A stretch of DNA of 8,856 bases from Thermogutta sp. (GTDB lineage: Bacteria > Planctomycetota > Planctomycetia > Pirellulales > Thermoguttaceae), in NCBI GenBank assembly GCA_012798155.1, contig JAAZNR010000029.1, positions 1-8,856 on the forward strand, in the 5' to 3' direction. Shown here piece after piece: positions 6,911 to 8,856 of this stretch (positions are counted from its first letter, which is position 1; every line of letters begins with the position of its first letter). A program made the position numbers and the translations under genes. Below the pieces are notes generated by a model that saw only the letters and a program-made list of their open reading frames with translations, was not told the origin of the DNA and did no database searches.

Positions 6911-8361
6911 AATCGGATCGACGCGAGTATTGGACGCGCCGATTGAGGGAATACGACCAAGGGCATCTTCTGGCTGCCTGGGACGACCTATCGCCGGACC
7001 GCCGCGAGGCCCTCCTCGAATCGCTGCAAGCCGTGGACTTCGACCTCATTCGCCGCCTGTATGAGAATCGAGGCTACAAGCCCGAAATCGGCGATCTCCT
7101 GCGGAACGCGACTTCGCCTCGCGGGCCGAGATTGAGCGATCGCGCGGATGCCGCGCGTCGCAGGGCGGCCGTGGAATGCGGCGAAGAGGCCCTCCGCGGC
7201 GGTCGAGCGGCCTGCGTCTTGGTCGCGGGCGGGCAGGGTTCTCGGCTGGGGTTCGAGCACCCCAAGGGGATGTTTCCCATCGGGCCGTTGTCCCGACACT
7301 CCCTCTTCCAAATCTTCGCGGAAAAGATCCTCGCCCGGGGAAAACGCTACGGCCGCCGCCTTCCCCTGGCCCTGATGACCAGCCCCCTGACCCACGCCGA
7401 AACGGTCGATTATTTCGAACGGCACGAGCGATTCGGGCTGGGCGATGATTTGCACATTTTTTGCCAGGGGACCATGCCGGCGGTGGACGCGACCACAGGC
7501 AGAATCCTGATGGCCCGGCCTGATGCCTTGGCCCTCAGCCCCGACGGCCACGGGGGAATGCTCGCCGCGATCCATCGCAGCGGCGTTTTGGAGCGATTCC
7601 GGCAGGAAGGCGTCCGCCACCTGTTCTATTTTCAGGTCGATAACCCGCTTTTGGACGTGGCGGACCCGGAGTTCATCGGCTGGCACATTCTTGCCGGATC
7701 GGAGATGTCCACGCTGGTGATCGCCAAGCAAACGCCGCTCGACAAGGTCGGCAATGTCGTCCAGGTGGGCGACCGCCTGCACGTCGTCGAATACAGCGAC
7801 CTTCCCCAGGATTTGGCCGTTAGGCCGGGGCTGGACGGCAAGCCGTTGCTTTGGGCGGGGAGCATCGGAGTCCATGTGATGGAGGTCGATTTTCTCGCGC
7901 GCGTGGCCGATCTAGCGGAAGCCCTGCCTTTTCATGTGGCTCTTAAGAAGATGACTTATTACGACCCCGAGACCCGGACCATCGTAGAACCGGAAACGGC
8001 GAACGCGGTGAAATTCGAGCGCTTCATCTTCGACCTTATCCCGCACGCCGAGAATGCGATCGTCATCGAGGCGGCCGAGAACGATCAATTCGCCCCTCTG
8101 AAAAACGCTCCCGGTGCCGCGCGCGATACGCCGGAATACGTGCGAGACCGCATGGCGGCCAAGTGCCGACGCCTGCTCCGCGAGGCCGGCTGCGAAACGC
8201 CCGGCGACCCGATCGTCGAGATCAGCCCGCTTTTCGCCTTGGATAGCTGGGAATTGTCGCAAAGACTGCCGCGAGGAACACGAATCGCATCGCCGACCTA
8301 CTTCGGGCCGGAGGGGCCGATAGCGGTTGACGCCGCCGGCGGAACGCAGGGCGCAGGATAG
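6892..8361 (+). CDS. AGX-type UDP-sugar pyrophosphorylase (probable UDP-N-acetylglucosamine diphosphorylase)
   Basis: This is a cytoplasmic nucleotidyltransferase of the eukaryote-like UDPGP/AGX family, expected to make a UDP-sugar and pyrophosphate from UTP and a sugar 1-phosphate. The nucleotide-binding loop LVAGGQGSRLG is at 110-120, followed by PKGM at 124-127 and SLFQIFAEKI. PDGHGG is at 217-222, QVDNPL at 248-253, VVEYSDL at 298-304, AGSIGVH at 322-328, NAVKFERFIFD at 371-381 and ENDQFAPLKNA at 396-406; all align in order with human AGX1. The length of 489 aa is typical. Sugar choice is less sure: from memory AGX1 has Asn where this has H220 (PDGNGG) and S324 (AGNI). It lies 68 bp after the hydrolase, probably in one operon. 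The start could be ATG 6892 or 6904; a GGGG stretch lies about 8 nt before 6892. Confidence 0.93.
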   Translation: MTRIMRESDRREYWTRRLREYDQGHLLAAWDDLSPDRREALLESLQAVDFDLIRRLYENRGYKPEIGDLLRNATSPRGPRLSDRADAARRRAAVECGEEALRGGRAACVLVAGGQGSRLGFEHPKGMFPIGPLSRHSLFQIFAEKILARGKRYGRRLPLALMTSPLTHAETVDYFERHERFGLGDDLHIFCQGTMPAVDATTGRILMARPDALALSPDGHGGMLAAIHRSGVLERFRQEGVRHLFYFQVDNPLLDVADPEFIGWHILAGSEMSTLVIAKQTPLDKVGNVVQVGDRLHVVEYSDLPQDLAVRPGLDGKPLLWAGSIGVHVMEVDFLARVADLAEALPFHVALKKMTYYDPETRTIVEPETANAVKFERFIFDLIPHAENAIVIEAAENDQFAPLKNAPGAARDTPEYVRDRMAAKCRRLLREAGCETPGDPIVEISPLFALDSWELSQRLPRGTRIASPTYFGPEGPIAVDAAGGTQGAG

Positions 8362-8377
8362 TCTTCCTTGCCGCGGA

Positions 8378-8409
8378 CCGGCGCTTGCGGCGCGATTTGC
8401 CGCAACCGG
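8378..8409 (+). other. Hairpin after the pyrophosphorylase gene, terminator-like but without U-tract
   Basis: CCGG at 8378-8381 pairs with CCGG at 8406-8409, and TTGCGGC (8385-8391) pairs with GCCGCAA (8399-8405), with a 3-nt bulge and a 7-nt loop. It starts 17 nt after the stop. With no T-run after it, it may be a processing or mRNA-stability structure or a weak attenuator instead of a terminator. Confidence 0.4.
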
Positions 8410-8415
8410 CAGGTC

Positions 8416-8467
8416 GCAATCATAGTAGCAATCATAGTGGCAACATTACGGAGCCGACACGGAGCCG
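8416..8467. repeat. Short tandem repeats in the spacer before the guanylyltransferase gene
   Basis: GCAATCATAGTA (8416-8427) is followed by GCAATCATAGTG (8428-8439) and a decayed third copy beginning GCAACATTA (8440-8448). Directly after, ACGGAGCCG occurs at 8448-8456 and 8459-8467 (11-bp period). The repeats lie 38-89 nt before the ATG at 8505. Confidence 0.8.
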
Positions 8468-8504
8468 GCGCATCAAAACTCCGATCGAACGGGAATTCGC
8501 CCCC

Positions 8505-8856
8505 ATGCTGCACGCGGTAATCTTGGCCGGAGGAACGGGAACCAGGCTTTGGCCGGAGAGTCGCGCGGCCAGGCCCAAACAATTCCTCGCCGTTCGGGGT
8601 GATCGCACCTTGATTCAAAACGCCGTGGACCGGCTGGGCGACCTGGTGCCTTTGGATCGAATCCTGATTTCCACGACGCGGGATCTGGCAGGGCCGCTGC
8701 ACGAGTCCTTGTCCATCTTGCCGCGGGAGGCCTTCTTGTGCGAGCCTTATCCCCGCAATACCGCGCCGTGCATCGGTCTGGCCGCGGTGCATCTCTTGCG
8801 GCGCGACCCGGAGGCCGTCATGCTCGTCATGCCCGCCGACCACATCATCGAGCCGC
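8505..8856 (+). CDS. manC: Mannose-1-phosphate guanylyltransferase, 5' part only
   Basis: The enzyme makes GDP-mannose from GTP and mannose 1-phosphate in the cytoplasm, the donor for mannose- and fucose-containing surface glycans. The visible 117 residues hold the full set of N-terminal signatures: AVILAGGTGTRLWPESR at 4-20, the GTP-binding loop; ARPKQFL at 22-28 with the conserved Lys; CEPYPRNTAPCIGLAA at 79-94; and VMPADHIIEP at 108-117. The frame is still open at the window end; the family is about 350-480 aa, depending on whether an isomerase domain is fused, which cannot be seen here. GGGAA lies 9 nt before the ATG. The gene follows the UDP-sugar pyrophosphorylase by 143 bp on the same strand, with a hairpin and short tandem repeats between them. 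Confidence 0.95.
   Translation, partial: MLHAVILAGGTGTRLWPESRAARPKQFLAVRGDRTLIQNAVDRLGDLVPLDRILISTTRDLAGPLHESLSILPREAFLCEPYPRNTAPCIGLAAVHLLRRDPEAVMLVMPADHIIEP

Noticed and set aside
8298..8843. 181-codon minus-strand frame opposite the pyrophosphorylase end and manC start
   Set aside because: It is antisense to manC, whose N-terminal signatures are unmistakable. It has no motifs of its own.

Overview
The window (about 60% GC by eye) looks like chromosomal DNA from a Planctomycetes-type bacterium (Pirellula-like is my best guess). The basis is a very long SecA (1230 aa) with an expanded helical wing, a eukaryote/AGX-type UDP-sugar pyrophosphorylase, and a Kdo transferase whose C-terminal motif reads GGQNMIEPAGYG. 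This taxonomic call is inference from remembered family traits, not from a search.

Layout: two divergent gene blocks are separated by about 950 bp of non-coding DNA. The minus-strand block is secA (4947-1255) followed 110 bp later by waaA/kdtA (1144 to the window edge, C-terminus missing). The plus-strand block is a PhnP-like metallo-beta-lactamase-fold hydrolase (5897-6823), an AGX-type UDP-sugar pyrophosphorylase (6892-8361), and the 5' part of a mannose-1-phosphate guanylyltransferase (from 8505, cut by the window end).

The functional theme is the cell envelope. SecA drives protein export, WaaA transfers Kdo to lipid A, and the two nucleotidyltransferases make activated sugars (a UDP-sugar and GDP-mannose) for surface glycans. 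The hydrolase is the outlier, and its substrate cannot be read from the sequence.

The non-coding DNA is unusually structured. The divergent spacer holds a four-copy 19-bp tandem repeat upstream of secA, a 25-bp-period duplication, a 168-bp MITE-like element with 16-bp perfect terminal inverted repeats and a possible 4-bp target duplication, and a 22-bp tandem repeat running across the annotated start of the hydrolase gene. The spacers before the pyrophosphorylase and the guanylyltransferase also carry short tandem duplications, each with a different unit. No complete transposon, CRISPR array, tRNA or rRNA was seen. No clearly new multi-gene system was found. The most original signals are the apparent fourfold repetition of a helical-wing module inside SecA and the dense short tandem repeats in the gene-proximal spacers.
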